Shown: piece after piece, positions 18,013 through 26,636 of the stretch
Position numbering within the stretch: position 1 is the first letter of the stretch
Layout: every line of letters begins with the position of its first letter
Origin: Paenibacillus radicibacter
GTDB taxonomy: Bacteria > Bacillota > Bacilli > Paenibacillales > NBRC-103111
NCBI RefSeq assembly: GCF_024721995.1
Contig: NZ_JANQBC010000007.1
Coordinates: 62,001-126,000, forward strand
DNA: 64,000 bases
Direction of reading: 5' to 3'
Translations under genes and position numbers: made by a program
Notes under the pieces: generated by a model
Databases searched by the model: none
What the model was told of the DNA's origin: nothing
The model's input: only the letters and a program-made list of their open reading frames with translations

Positions 18013-19269
18013 TTGAGAACATTAACAGCCGTACTACTAGGCGCTGGCAGTAGAGGAAGATATATTTATGGTCCCTATGCAGAGAAGTTTCCAAATGAAT
18101 TAAAGATTGTTGCAGTAGCTGAGCCAGACGATGAACGTAGAAATCGATTTGCAGAGATTCATGAGATCGCCCCGGAGCATGTCTACGATTCTTGGGAGAA
18201 AGTATTTGATCAAGGACGGTTTGCCGATGTCATGATCATCTGTACACTTGATCGGATGCATTATATACCAGCGATGAAAGCAATGGAACTGGGCTATCAT
18301 GTCCTGCTGGAGAAGCCGATGTCTCCTTTAGTGGAGGAATGTATCGAGCTGGAGCAGGCTTCACTTAAACATAAGCGTCTGCTCGTTGTAACCCATGTCC
18401 TTCGATATACCCCTTTCTGGTCAGGAATCAAAAAATGCATCGAAGACGGAGAACTCGGAACGGTGGGTACGATACAATTAACTGAAAACGTCGGTTATCC
18501 TCATATGACGCATAGTTTCGTGCGAGGGAATTGGCGCAATTCAGAGGAGACAAGTCCGATGATTCTAGCTAAGTCGTGCCATGATCTGGATATCATCTCC
18601 TGGCTTATGAAGCAGCCGTGTACAAGCGTGAGCTCTTACGGTTCTCTGCTTCATTTCAGATTGGAGAATGCCCCGGAAGGCTCCACCGATCGCTGTATCG
18701 ATGGTTGCGAGGTCGAGAAGGAATGCGCCTTCTCCGCTTTGAAAATGTATATGCAGCCACCGCATCACCCTTGGGCGCGCTACATGACGAATGATTTGTC
18801 GCAAGAAGGCATCTTAAAAGCGCTTAAAGAAGGGCCATTTGGCCGCTGTGTATATCGATGCGACAACAATGTTGTCGACCATCAGGTGGTCAATATGGAG
18901 TTCGCAAATGGAGCGAACGCGTCGTTCATCATGTCAGGATTGACGCAAAGCGGTGCGCGCAGGGTGCAAATCATGGGAACGCAAGGCGAAATCATAGGAG
19001 ATATGGACAAAGGAGCCTTTACATTATACCGATATGTTTCAGGGGAAAAGATTGAGGTTAGCTGCAATGTTGAAGGTGATGGCCATGGAGGCGGTGATGA
19101 ACGAATGGTGAGTTCGTTCCTACGGGACGTTCGTCAATTCGATAGCAATTCATCGCAAGGCTTAACTTCTGCAACGGCTTCGTTGCAAAGCCACCTCATG
19201 GCATTTGCTGCCGAACATTCGAGACTGCACGAAGGCCAAGCTGTCAAAATCAAAGGGAGCAATAAATAA
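18013..19269 (+). CDS. Gfo/Idh/MocA family oxidoreductase
   Basis: A 418-residue NAD(P)-dependent dehydrogenase acting on sugars or cyclitols. The N-terminal Rossmann fold has LLGAGSRGRYIYGPYA (about 8-23) and an acidic residue in VAVAEPDDERR; the family EKP motif is in YHVLLEKPMSP (about 95-105). The substrate domain holds AKSCHDLDIISWLM with the usual catalytic His-Asp area. A cysteine-rich stretch (CIDGCEVEKEC, about 231-241) is seen mid-protein. The start is TTG with AAGAGGAGG upstream. It lies downstream of the sugar importer and probably oxidises the imported sugar. Confidence 0.87.
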   Translation: MRTLTAVLLGAGSRGRYIYGPYAEKFPNELKIVAVAEPDDERRNRFAEIHEIAPEHVYDSWEKVFDQGRFADVMIICTLDRMHYIPAMKAMELGYHVLLEKPMSPLVEECIELEQASLKHKRLLVVTHVLRYTPFWSGIKKCIEDGELGTVGTIQLTENVGYPHMTHSFVRGNWRNSEETSPMILAKSCHDLDIISWLMKQPCTSVSSYGSLLHFRLENAPEGSTDRCIDGCEVEKECAFSALKMYMQPPHHPWARYMTNDLSQEGILKALKEGPFGRCVYRCDNNVVDHQVVNMEFANGANASFIMSGLTQSGARRVQIMGTQGEIIGDMDKGAFTLYRYVSGEKIEVSCNVEGDGHGGGDERMVSSFLRDVRQFDSNSSQGLTSATASLQSHLMAFAAEHSRLHEGQAVKIKGSNK

Positions 19270-19271
19270 GC

Positions 19272-19322
19272 AAAAAAAGGTACAGCCTCATCAACTTTCT
19301 TGAGGAACTGTACCTTTTTTTC
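19272..19322. terminator. Bidirectional terminator
   Basis: AAAAAAGGTACAG (19273-19285) pairs with CTGTACCTTTTTT (19308-19320), with an inner CCTCA/TGAGG stem. It serves both the oxidoreductase gene and the convergent nucleotidase gene. Confidence 0.9.
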
Positions 19323-19343
19323 ATGAGATAAACGTAGTAACTC

Positions 19344-19928
19344 TCACTCCGACAACTCATCGAGCGTCTTTTCCATGCTCGGCGCGAAATGTTCCAAGAA
19401 GTAATCCACTTCAGGAAGCCCAAGCTGATGCAGCGACTGCTCGATCTGCTTCTTCGCCGTTCCGAATTCACGGTTGCCAGCAGATAACTCAGTTACACAC
19501 TTGAGATACGCATCGAGCAGATCGGCTGCTTTGACGAAGGCGCGCAATTCCTCATCTTCGTCTGAGTGCGTTAGAAGCGGTGCATAGACCGACTGAAGCT
19601 TCGGTGGAATCATATCCTGCAAGCGGACTGCGGCTAGGCGCTCAATCTCACGGAATGAGCTTAGCATGTCAGGATTGTGGTGCTTGACCGGAGTAGGGAT
19701 GTCACCAGTGAAGGATTCTGTTGCATCATGGAATAAGGCCATCGATACGGCTAAGCCACTATTGAGATTACGTCCGAACTCAGCATTTGCAATGGAGCAC
19801 AGGAGATGTGTCAGTGTAGCCACGTGATAGGAATGTTCGGCTACGTTCTCTTTAACGACATTACGCATGAGACTCCAACGTTCAATATAACGCAGGCGAT
19901 ACATATAAGCTAAGAAATCACTCGTCAT
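19344..19928 (-). CDS. YfbR-like HD-domain 5'-deoxynucleotidase
   Basis: A 194-residue HD phosphohydrolase. It closely follows the E. coli YfbR pattern: RLRYIERWSLMRNVVKENVAEHSYHVA, the metal motif FHDATE with TGDIPTPVK, and LVKAADLLDAYLKCVTEL. YfbR removes phosphate from deoxyribonucleoside 5'-monophosphates with a divalent metal. Start ATG is at 19928, 16 bp after the deacetylase gene stop, and AAGGA sites lie in that gap, so the two minus-strand genes form a small operon. Confidence 0.88.
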   Translation of the reverse strand: MTSDFLAYMYRLRYIERWSLMRNVVKENVAEHSYHVATLTHLLCSIANAEFGRNLNSGLAVSMALFHDATESFTGDIPTPVKHHNPDMLSSFREIERLAAVRLQDMIPPKLQSVYAPLLTHSDEDEELRAFVKAADLLDAYLKCVTELSAGNREFGTAKKQIEQSLHQLGLPEVDYFLEHFAPSMEKTLDELSE

Positions 19929-19944
19929 CTGCTACACGTCCTTC

Positions 19945-21102
19945 TTAGGAGGTTAACATCTTCGGTACAGTTCGTAATGTAATCAGCTTGGTATCAGGAT
20001 GATACATAATGGGTGTGCCAAGCATCGCTTGAACATCACGCCAATCCATCATGAGGTGCCCTTGATTATTACTAACAGGAACGCGTAAGTCCAACTTCGT
20101 CCCATCTGTACGTTCAATGTAAGTGTGATTGTCTCGAATTGTCCATTGCTGCTCATTCCACTTCACGATCATGGAACCGTTCTGATTCTCAACAGTTGCT
20201 CCTAGCGCTGTGAGTGCACTCGTAACAGGCACTTTATAGTCCTTCTGCTCTTTGGCTTCAACGCGTTGTTTAATTGTAAAATCAAGCATTTCGGGTGTGA
20301 TCCATGGGCTTCCCGCATTAATACGCGGAATATGCATGCGATCGACTTCTCTTATCGCCATATCAGGAACAATCGTGAAGGCGTAATTGATCCCTGCTTG
20401 ATTGACTAAACTTGCAGCAAGATCATCAACGATACCGAATGGATAAGCCAGATAATCAACTGGATCTCGGTGTGAATCGTTCACTTTACTAATGCATCCT
20501 TTGATGTCATTCGTGACACGATCTTTATATTCAGATTCTGTTTCTTTCGTACCGTCAGCTTTGGTCACGCGACCGATAAGTGAAGCTTCACCGTCGGGTA
20601 GCTTAATGTGCATTGCATCTGTATGACAACCCGTTGTGATGAAGTTATTAGTAGAGACAAGTTCTTTCATTTCCTCTTCGTTCATGAACGGAATGTTGTA
20701 TCCCTTGGGATTCGCAAGTGTCTCCGTAATCATAAAGACGGTACCCGGAATATGTCGCTCTGCTAGAATAGGCAAAGCTTTTTCATGTACACTCTGATAC
20801 CCATCATCAATCGTTAGTAGAATTGCGTTATCTGGAACGGTTGCACCATCCAGATATTGCTTGAAATCATCCATCGAAATGAAGTTGTATCCCTTCGCGA
20901 GTAAATAGTCGAGCTGTCGCTTGAATAGTTCGGGTGTCATCGTAGATGAACTTTTGTCAATATCGTGAAAATGATGATACATGAGTACAGCAACTTGATC
21001 TTGATAATACACAGTAGGATGCTCTGCGGATGCTTTGGGCGCAGTAAAAACGCTCATACAGACAATGCTGATGAGGAGAATTGCTGCTAGGAATTTGCGC
21101 AT
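19945..21102 (-). CDS. Secreted polysaccharide deacetylase
   Basis: 385 residues with an N-terminal signal peptide (about 1-26, cleavage after ASA). Residues 35-260 form a carbohydrate esterase 4 domain with TIDDGYQS (metal and catalytic Asp) and a CHTDAMH motif whose two His are four residues apart, as in the PgaB/IcaB/YxkH group rather than chitin deacetylases. The C-terminal 100 residues resemble a copper-amine-oxidase-N or stalk-like domain (NHTYIERTDGTKLDLRVPV). It probably deacetylates a cell-wall or exopolysaccharide substrate. Confidence 0.85.
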   Translation of the reverse strand: MRKFLAAILLISIVCMSVFTAPKASAEHPTVYYQDQVAVLMYHHFHDIDKSSSTMTPELFKRQLDYLLAKGYNFISMDDFKQYLDGATVPDNAILLTIDDGYQSVHEKALPILAERHIPGTVFMITETLANPKGYNIPFMNEEEMKELVSTNNFITTGCHTDAMHIKLPDGEASLIGRVTKADGTKETESEYKDRVTNDIKGCISKVNDSHRDPVDYLAYPFGIVDDLAASLVNQAGINYAFTIVPDMAIREVDRMHIPRINAGSPWITPEMLDFTIKQRVEAKEQKDYKVPVTSALTALGATVENQNGSMIVKWNEQQWTIRDNHTYIERTDGTKLDLRVPVSNNQGHLMMDWRDVQAMLGTPIMYHPDTKLITLRTVPKMLTS

Positions 21103-21155
21103 GATTTCGTACTCCTTTTTTAAGTCTAAGAGGGTCTGGTTTGCTTGAATTATGT

Positions 21156-21161
21156 TATAAT
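21156..21161 (+). promoter_or_regulatory. Extended -10 promoter of the fumarase gene
   Basis: TATGT-TATAAT (TATAAT at 21156-21161) is a textbook extended -10; no convincing -35 is needed or seen. Confidence 0.55.
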
Positions 21162-21216
21162 TAAAAACAGTTCAAAAACTAACACAAGTGTAGGAAATAG
21201 AGAGGGGAACAGCATT

Positions 21217-22758
21217 ATGCAGCATTTTGAACAAAGTGTGTATAAGCTAATTGTGGAGACTTCGACGAATTTACCAGGAGACGTTCGTAAAGTAATCCAA
21301 CAAGCTCAACTAAAAGAAGACGAGGGCACAAGATCTGCCTTGTCATTATCAACGATTGCGGACAATATTACAATGGCAGAGAATAACGTATCGCCGATTT
21401 GCCAAGATACGGGTATGCCCACGTTTATTATACACTGCCCAGTTGGAGCAAACCAAATTGAAATGAAAAAGCAGATTTTATCTGCAATTCGAAATGCAAC
21501 AAAAGAAAGCAAGCTGCGTCCGAACTCCGTGGACTCCTTAACAGGTGCAAACTCCGGAGACAATTTGGGTCCGGGAACGCCTGTGATCCATTTTGAACAA
21601 TGGGAACGTGACGATATTGAAGTAAAGCTCATTCTTAAAGGCGGTGGCTGCGAGAACAAGAACATTCAATACTCCTTGCCAGCTGAACTTGAAGGAATCG
21701 GTAAAGCAGGTCGTGACCTAGATGGTATTCGCAAGTGTATTATGCATGCGGTATATCAAGCACAAGGTCAAGGATGTTCAGCTGGTTTCATTGGTGTGGG
21801 TATTGGTGGAGACCGTACAAGTGGTTATGAACTAGCGAAGCATCAGTTGTTTCGACATACGGATGATGTGAATTCGAACGAAGATTTACGTCAAGTAGAA
21901 GAGTATGTAATGGAGAACGCGAATAAGCTTGGCATTGGTACAATGGGCTTCGGTGGTCAAGTAACGCTTCTAGGTTGTAAGATCGGTGTAATGAACCGTC
22001 TACCAGCATCGTTCTTCGTATCTGTTGCGTATAACTGCTGGGCATTCCGTAGACAAGGCGTTGTATTGAATGCGGTTACAGGCGAAATTCAAGAATGGGT
22101 TTATCCAGAAGGTCAAGAAACACCGATGCAGCCTACTGCAGCAAATGAAGTTGCAAGTACGGATGTAGAGGAGCGTCGTGAAATTATATTGCAGACACCA
22201 ATCTCTGAAGAAGATATTCGCTCACTTCGCGTAGGGGATGTTGTGATTATTAATGGAACGATGCACACAGGACGTGATGCATTACATAAATACTTGATGG
22301 ATCATGATGCACCGATCGATCTTAATGGTCAAGTGATTTACCACTGTGGACCTGTAATGGGTAAAACGGAAGCAGGCGAGTGGGAAGTGAAAGCAGCAGG
22401 TCCAACGACATCCATTCGTGAGGAGCCTTACCAAGGCGAAATTATCCGTAAATTCGGTATTCGCGCAGTGATTGGTAAAGGCGGTATGGGTGCGAAGACA
22501 CTTGCGGCACTAGAGGAGCACGGCGCAGTATACTTGAATGCAATCGGCGGAGCTGCTCAGTTCTACGCGAAATGCTTTAAGAAAGTAGATGGCGTGGATT
22601 ACATGGAGTTCGGTATTCCTGAGGCGATGTGGCACCTGGATACAGAAGGATTTGCGGCAATCGTTACGATGGATTCTCATGGTAATTCCCTACATGCTGA
22701 TATCGAGAAGAACTCTTTAGAGAAGCTTGCAAGCTTCAAAGAGCCTGTTTTTAAATAA
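21217..22758 (+). CDS. fumA: Fumarate hydratase, class I (iron-sulphur)
   Basis: Interconverts fumarate and malate. The 513-residue product is the fused alpha plus beta form of the oxygen-labile class I enzyme. Three cysteine ligands of the 4Fe-4S cluster are visible: SPICQDTGMP, KGGGCENKN and GQGCSAGFIG. The C-terminal half has GTMHTGRDALHKYL, IYHCGPVMG and GKGGMGAKT. The ATG at 21217 has GAGAGGGG upstream; the in-frame start at 21145 lies in front of the promoter -10 box. B. subtilis uses the unrelated class II enzyme (citG). Confidence 0.93.
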   Translation: MQHFEQSVYKLIVETSTNLPGDVRKVIQQAQLKEDEGTRSALSLSTIADNITMAENNVSPICQDTGMPTFIIHCPVGANQIEMKKQILSAIRNATKESKLRPNSVDSLTGANSGDNLGPGTPVIHFEQWERDDIEVKLILKGGGCENKNIQYSLPAELEGIGKAGRDLDGIRKCIMHAVYQAQGQGCSAGFIGVGIGGDRTSGYELAKHQLFRHTDDVNSNEDLRQVEEYVMENANKLGIGTMGFGGQVTLLGCKIGVMNRLPASFFVSVAYNCWAFRRQGVVLNAVTGEIQEWVYPEGQETPMQPTAANEVASTDVEERREIILQTPISEEDIRSLRVGDVVIINGTMHTGRDALHKYLMDHDAPIDLNGQVIYHCGPVMGKTEAGEWEVKAAGPTTSIREEPYQGEIIRKFGIRAVIGKGGMGAKTLAALEEHGAVYLNAIGGAAQFYAKCFKKVDGVDYMEFGIPEAMWHLDTEGFAAIVTMDSHGNSLHADIEKNSLEKLASFKEPVFK

Positions 22759-22775
22759 AAGTTTCATTACAAGAT

Positions 22776-22812
22776 ACCCGATTTGCATATGCAGTCGGGT
22801 TTTCGTTTTCAT
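22776..22812 (+). terminator. Terminator after fumarase
   Basis: ACCCGA (22776-22781) and TCGGGT (22795-22800) enclose the palindrome TGCATATGCA; TTTTCGTTTTC follows. Confidence 0.8.
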
Positions 22813-22823
22813 ATAAACGATGA

Positions 22824-22840
22824 TTTACACAAAATTAACT
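22824..22840 (+). promoter_or_regulatory. Possible weak Pho-type half-sites before phoR
   Basis: TTTACA (22824-22829) and TTAACT (22835-22840) start 11 bp apart. Unlike the four strong arrays in this window there are only two half-sites and no -10 box 9 bp downstream. Confidence 0.3.
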
Positions 22841-22905
22841 GGATAAACTAGATGTCACAGGTTACCATGGAAGGTAGATTTTTTTGGACAAGGAGTTTGA
22901 TAGCA

Positions 22906-24708
22906 ATGAATAAATTCCGTGTGAAGCTAACGTTAATGTTAATCCTATTGATTGGTTTTTCCATGTTATGCGCGGGCGTGTATATGGCTTCAATCTTTGA
23001 GAAGTCTCATATTACGGAACTCAAAGGCAATCTCGTTCGTGAGCTTAATGTTATGGTACATACGGGCAATTGGAATCGAGTAGGTGAAGATGCAAATCTG
23101 ATCGAAATCTATACGAAAGAGACGGAGAGACTTAGTAAATTTACACAAGCACGGGTCACTTATGTCCGTTCGGATGGGAAAGTAATGGGAGATTCTGAAG
23201 TTAACCCCATGACGCTCGATAACCATAAGGAAAGACCAGAGATACAAGATGCACTCTCGCATCAAATCGGCTTTTATAAACGTTATAGTGATACAATTAA
23301 GGAGAATATGCTCTATGCTGCGATTTCCGTCGATAACGATCAAGGTCAATCGATTGGTGCGCTGCGAATTGCCATGAGCCTGGCCGAAGTTGAGTCTACT
23401 GTTAATCAATTGTGGGTATATCTGATTGTAGGCATGCTGATCTTGTTCCTCCTTGTGAGCTTTATCTCTTACCGGTTTGCAGCAGGAATTACGCGTCCGA
23501 TTGAGAAGATCACTCGGGTTGCACAGCAAATTACGAATCGGAATTATCGAGCACGAGTGAATATTAGAAGTAAAGATGAAGTGGGCCAGCTTGGTCATGC
23601 TGTGAATCGAATGTCAGATAGCCTGCAAGAGCAGATGAACCTCATATTGGAAAGTGAGAGCCGTCTTAAAGGGGTGCTCGGCAATATGTCTGCCGGCGTG
23701 ATGATGGTTGGTAGGGAAGGTAATATCGTGCTTCTTAATCCATCGGCGGAGCAAATATTAGGGTTTGAAGATCATGAATTGCTCGGTCATCGCTTTGATG
23801 AAGCGAAGCAACAGCCACAGCTCATTCAATTAATTGAGCACTGTATGGAGAAGCAGCAGCCTTTACGTGAAGAGATGGTGTTCTATTATCCTGCGGAGAG
23901 TATACTGGAGGTCAATGCGATTCCAATTATTCAAGGGGATGATACATGGACAGGTGTGCTTATCGTCTTGCATGATATTACAGCCATTCGTCGATTGGAG
24001 AAAATGCGCAGTGAATTTGTTGCCAATGTGTCTCATGAACTCAAAACTCCAATTGCTTCGGTAAAAGGGTTTGCAGAGACGCTGCTTGCTGGTGCAATGA
24101 ATGACCCAGAAACGGCAAAGGCATTCTTGAAAATTATATATGATGAGTCGGAACGGTTGAACCGATTGATCGGCGATATTCTTGCGCTATCGAAGATTGA
24201 ATCCAAGCGTGTACCGCTGCAATTATCACCGGTTTCGCTCACAACGATTATTGAAGACTCCATCCATATGATGCAAGTGGAGGCGGAGCAGAAATCAATT
24301 CAGCTTGATATGCGAGTTGAGGGAGATCTGTATTTAGAAGCAGATGAAGATCGTCTGAGACAAATTTTAATTAATCTTTTGTCTAATGGTATTAATTATA
24401 CGATGGATGGCGGTAAAGTTCGTATCATAGCCGAACCTATTCGGGCAAGGTCTGAAGACGAAGAGGAATATGAACACATCCGAATAACGGTGTCTGACAC
24501 TGGTATTGGTATTCCGAAGTCTGATTTACCGCGTGTATTCGAAAGATTTTACCGTGTGGATAAAGCACGTTCTCGTAGTTCAGGTGGTACAGGTTTAGGT
24601 CTGTCTATTGTTAAACATCTCGTGGAAATCCATCATGGAACGATTCAAGTGGAAAGCGAGATTGGTATTGGTACGAAGTTTATGATTGAGCTACCTGTTA
24701 TTCACTAG
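22906..24708 (+). CDS. phoR: Phosphate-starvation sensor histidine kinase PhoR
   Basis: A 600-residue membrane kinase that phosphorylates PhoP when phosphate is low. First membrane segment about 8-28, extracellular region to about 160, second segment about 165-187, HAMP (about 190-240), PAS domain (GVLGNMSAGVMMVGREG), dimerisation domain with phosphorylated His377 in NVSHELKTP, and ATPase domain (NLLSNGINYT, DTGIGIP, GGTGLGLSIV). I choose ATG 22906 with AAGGAG 10 nt upstream; in-frame codons up to 22852 lack a ribosome site. It precedes phoP, the reverse of the B. subtilis order. Confidence 0.9.
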   Translation: MNKFRVKLTLMLILLIGFSMLCAGVYMASIFEKSHITELKGNLVRELNVMVHTGNWNRVGEDANLIEIYTKETERLSKFTQARVTYVRSDGKVMGDSEVNPMTLDNHKERPEIQDALSHQIGFYKRYSDTIKENMLYAAISVDNDQGQSIGALRIAMSLAEVESTVNQLWVYLIVGMLILFLLVSFISYRFAAGITRPIEKITRVAQQITNRNYRARVNIRSKDEVGQLGHAVNRMSDSLQEQMNLILESESRLKGVLGNMSAGVMMVGREGNIVLLNPSAEQILGFEDHELLGHRFDEAKQQPQLIQLIEHCMEKQQPLREEMVFYYPAESILEVNAIPIIQGDDTWTGVLIVLHDITAIRRLEKMRSEFVANVSHELKTPIASVKGFAETLLAGAMNDPETAKAFLKIIYDESERLNRLIGDILALSKIESKRVPLQLSPVSLTTIIEDSIHMMQVEAEQKSIQLDMRVEGDLYLEADEDRLRQILINLLSNGINYTMDGGKVRIIAEPIRARSEDEEEYEHIRITVSDTGIGIPKSDLPRVFERFYRVDKARSRSSGGTGLGLSIVKHLVEIHHGTIQVESEIGIGTKFMIELPVIH

Positions 24709-24710
24709 GA

Positions 24711-24765
24711 TTTACACGGCGTTTACAATTGAGTTTACACAAACTTTACAAACGAGTGTTATGAT
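24711..24765 (+). promoter_or_regulatory. Pho box array and promoter of phoP
   Basis: TTTACA occurs four times, starting at 24711, 24722, 24734 and 24745 (steps 11, 12, 11). Exactly 9 bp after the last comes TATGAT (24760-24765). In B. subtilis PhoP binds such TTAACA-like repeats 11 bp apart, so phoP probably activates itself separately from phoR. Confidence 0.8.
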
Positions 24766-24812
24766 GGCAATATAATTGAACAATCTATTAATTAAAGTTA
24801 GGGGATTATCCC

Positions 24813-25544
24813 ATGACATCCAAAATATTAGTTATTGAAGATGAGCCGACTCTTGCTAGACTTCTTTCTTATAATTTGACGCAGGATGGCTATGAAGTAA
24901 AAGTGATCGAACATGGTGGGGAAGGTTTGCAAGTTGCGATGCAGCAGCTGCATGATTTGATCATTCTGGATCTCATGCTACCGGGTATGAACGGATTTGA
25001 AATTCTAACGAAATTACGGCAAAAAGGGATACGTACGCCTGTCATTATCCTGACAGCTCGCAATGCTGAAGAAGAGGTCGTACAAGGGCTGAAGCATGGT
25101 GCTGATGATTATATGACCAAGCCATTCGGTGTTGCTGAATTGCTTGCGCGAGTATCAGCTGTTCTTCGTCGAACGAAATCAGACGAGCTGATGTCGGAGG
25201 ATGTTATAAAGTCCAATGAAAAAGTGATCGTAATTGGCGACCTGCATATTTATCCAGAAAAGTATGAAGTTATCTTGCACCATACATCAATTACACTCCG
25301 TCCCAAGGAGTTCGAAGTACTGCTATATTTAGCGCAGCGACCAGGATTTGTAGTGTCGAGAGATGACTTGATGAATATCGTATGGGGATTTGACTATTTT
25401 GGCGGGCAACGAACAGTTGATGTACATGTCAGTTCACTTCGTAAGAAATTAGAAATGAGCCAGGAATCGGTTCAAATTGAGTCCATTCGTGGGGTTGGCT
25501 ATAAGCTTACTGTACAGAATCGGGCAAAGCAAAGCATCGAATAA
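24813..25544 (+). CDS. phoP: Phosphate regulon response regulator PhoP
   Basis: A 243-residue OmpR-family regulator. The receiver domain has ILVIEDEPTLARLL with the acidic pair, phospho-acceptor Asp53 in LIILDLMLPG, and Lys in MTKPFG. The C-terminal winged helix shows LRPKEFEVLLYLAQRPGFVV, then RTVDVHVSSLRKKL and IRGVGYKL. Neighbouring phoR and the nearby pst genes with matching operators support PhoP rather than WalR or another OmpR type. A strong terminator follows. Confidence 0.92.
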   Translation: MTSKILVIEDEPTLARLLSYNLTQDGYEVKVIEHGGEGLQVAMQQLHDLIILDLMLPGMNGFEILTKLRQKGIRTPVIILTARNAEEEVVQGLKHGADDYMTKPFGVAELLARVSAVLRRTKSDELMSEDVIKSNEKVIVIGDLHIYPEKYEVILHHTSITLRPKEFEVLLYLAQRPGFVVSRDDLMNIVWGFDYFGGQRTVDVHVSSLRKKLEMSQESVQIESIRGVGYKLTVQNRAKQSIE

Positions 25545-25564
25545 AGCATGCATAGGAATAAGGG

Positions 25565-25600
25565 CTCTTTCAAACTTAGTTTGGAAGGGTTTTTCTTTTT
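25565..25600 (+). terminator. Terminator after phoP
   Basis: CTCTTTCAAAC (25565-25575) pairs with GTTTGGAAGGG (25579-25589, with G-U pairs), then TTTTTCTTTTT. Confidence 0.85.
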
Positions 25601-25740
25601 GAGTGAAAAGATAATAATTGTGATTGAATCATTCGAAATGTTGGAAAAGATATCGACGGAGCTTGCAAACGGGTGTAAAATCAGTGTTGCTGAATAGGTA
25701 TAAAGACTGTAAAGAATTGAGCCTTGGGGGTGCTACCTGC

Positions 25741-26592
25741 ATGAATGAAACGTATGCGTTATTCCTTGTGATTGCTTCCGCTTTTACTCATTCTTTATGG
25801 AACTTATTTACGAAAAAAAGTATACATAAGGAAAGCTTCCTATGGTCGATCCAGACGATCGCATGTGTGGTGTTTATGCCGTTCTTTGTTCGTGACCTGC
25901 TAACTGTAGATCTTGGAATAAAGCAAGTCGCCTTGATGATAGCTTCTTTTTTATTCCAGGGATTGTATTTAATATTGCTTACGAAAGCGTACAGAATTGG
26001 AGAAATGTCGCAAGTGTATCCGATGATGCGTGGATCAGCAGCCCTGCTTATTCCGATTGTGAGTATGATTTTGTATCATGAACGTTTAAGTATGTATGGT
26101 TGGATTGGTTTATCATTAATCGTAGTGGGATTGTTCGCACTAAGTGGTATTTATACGACGCGTATGGATCGAAAATTCATGATCATATTTGTTACAGCAC
26201 TTGGTGTTGGGTTATCGATCACTGGCTATACACTTGTAGACAAATCGATTCTAGGGTTCTTATCACCACTCGGACTCCTTCAGATCAGTAACATCTCGGG
26301 TTTACTCTTCTTAGGTATTCCGGCTCTGCGAAGTGGGAAGTTGAAGCCAGAATGGAAGCTCAATTGGAAGACGATCTTAGTTGGTTCGGTGTTAGCACCG
26401 GGTTCTTACTTGCTTTTCTTGGTCGCCATGCAGCTTGCTCCACTTAGTCACATCTCGCCAATTCGTGAGTTTAGTATCGTGATAGGTTCGGTTCTTGGTA
26501 TCTTAATTCTAAAAGAAAAACAAGGCGGGACAAGGGTACTATTCTCCTTCGTCATTACAGCAGGGATGATAACGTTAAGCTTATGGGGTTAG
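25741..26592 (+). CDS. EamA/DMT family membrane transporter
   Basis: A 283-residue protein with about ten membrane segments in two five-helix halves, as in drug/metabolite transporters. It begins YALFLVIASAFTHSLWNLFTKKS and ends with the second EamA unit (APLSHISPIREFSIVIGSVLG). The ATG at 25741 follows GGGGG; an in-frame start at 25624 would add 39 residues without a ribosome site. The substrate is unknown. The next gene starts 44 bp downstream, so the two are likely one operon, perhaps moving a compound processed by the phosphodiesterase-like protein. Confidence 0.82.
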   Translation: MNETYALFLVIASAFTHSLWNLFTKKSIHKESFLWSIQTIACVVFMPFFVRDLLTVDLGIKQVALMIASFLFQGLYLILLTKAYRIGEMSQVYPMMRGSAALLIPIVSMILYHERLSMYGWIGLSLIVVGLFALSGIYTTRMDRKFMIIFVTALGVGLSITGYTLVDKSILGFLSPLGLLQISNISGLLFLGIPALRSGKLKPEWKLNWKTILVGSVLAPGSYLLFLVAMQLAPLSHISPIREFSIVIGSVLGILILKEKQGGTRVLFSFVITAGMITLSLWG

Positions 26593-26636
26593 AGAATGTG
26601 GGGGTACAAATCAATCCAGTTGAAGGGATGAGGGTT

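Noticed and set aside
25674-25713. Two TGTAAA words before the EamA gene, as possible inverted Pho sites.
   Set aside because: They are 34 bp apart, off the 11-bp step, with no further half-sites.
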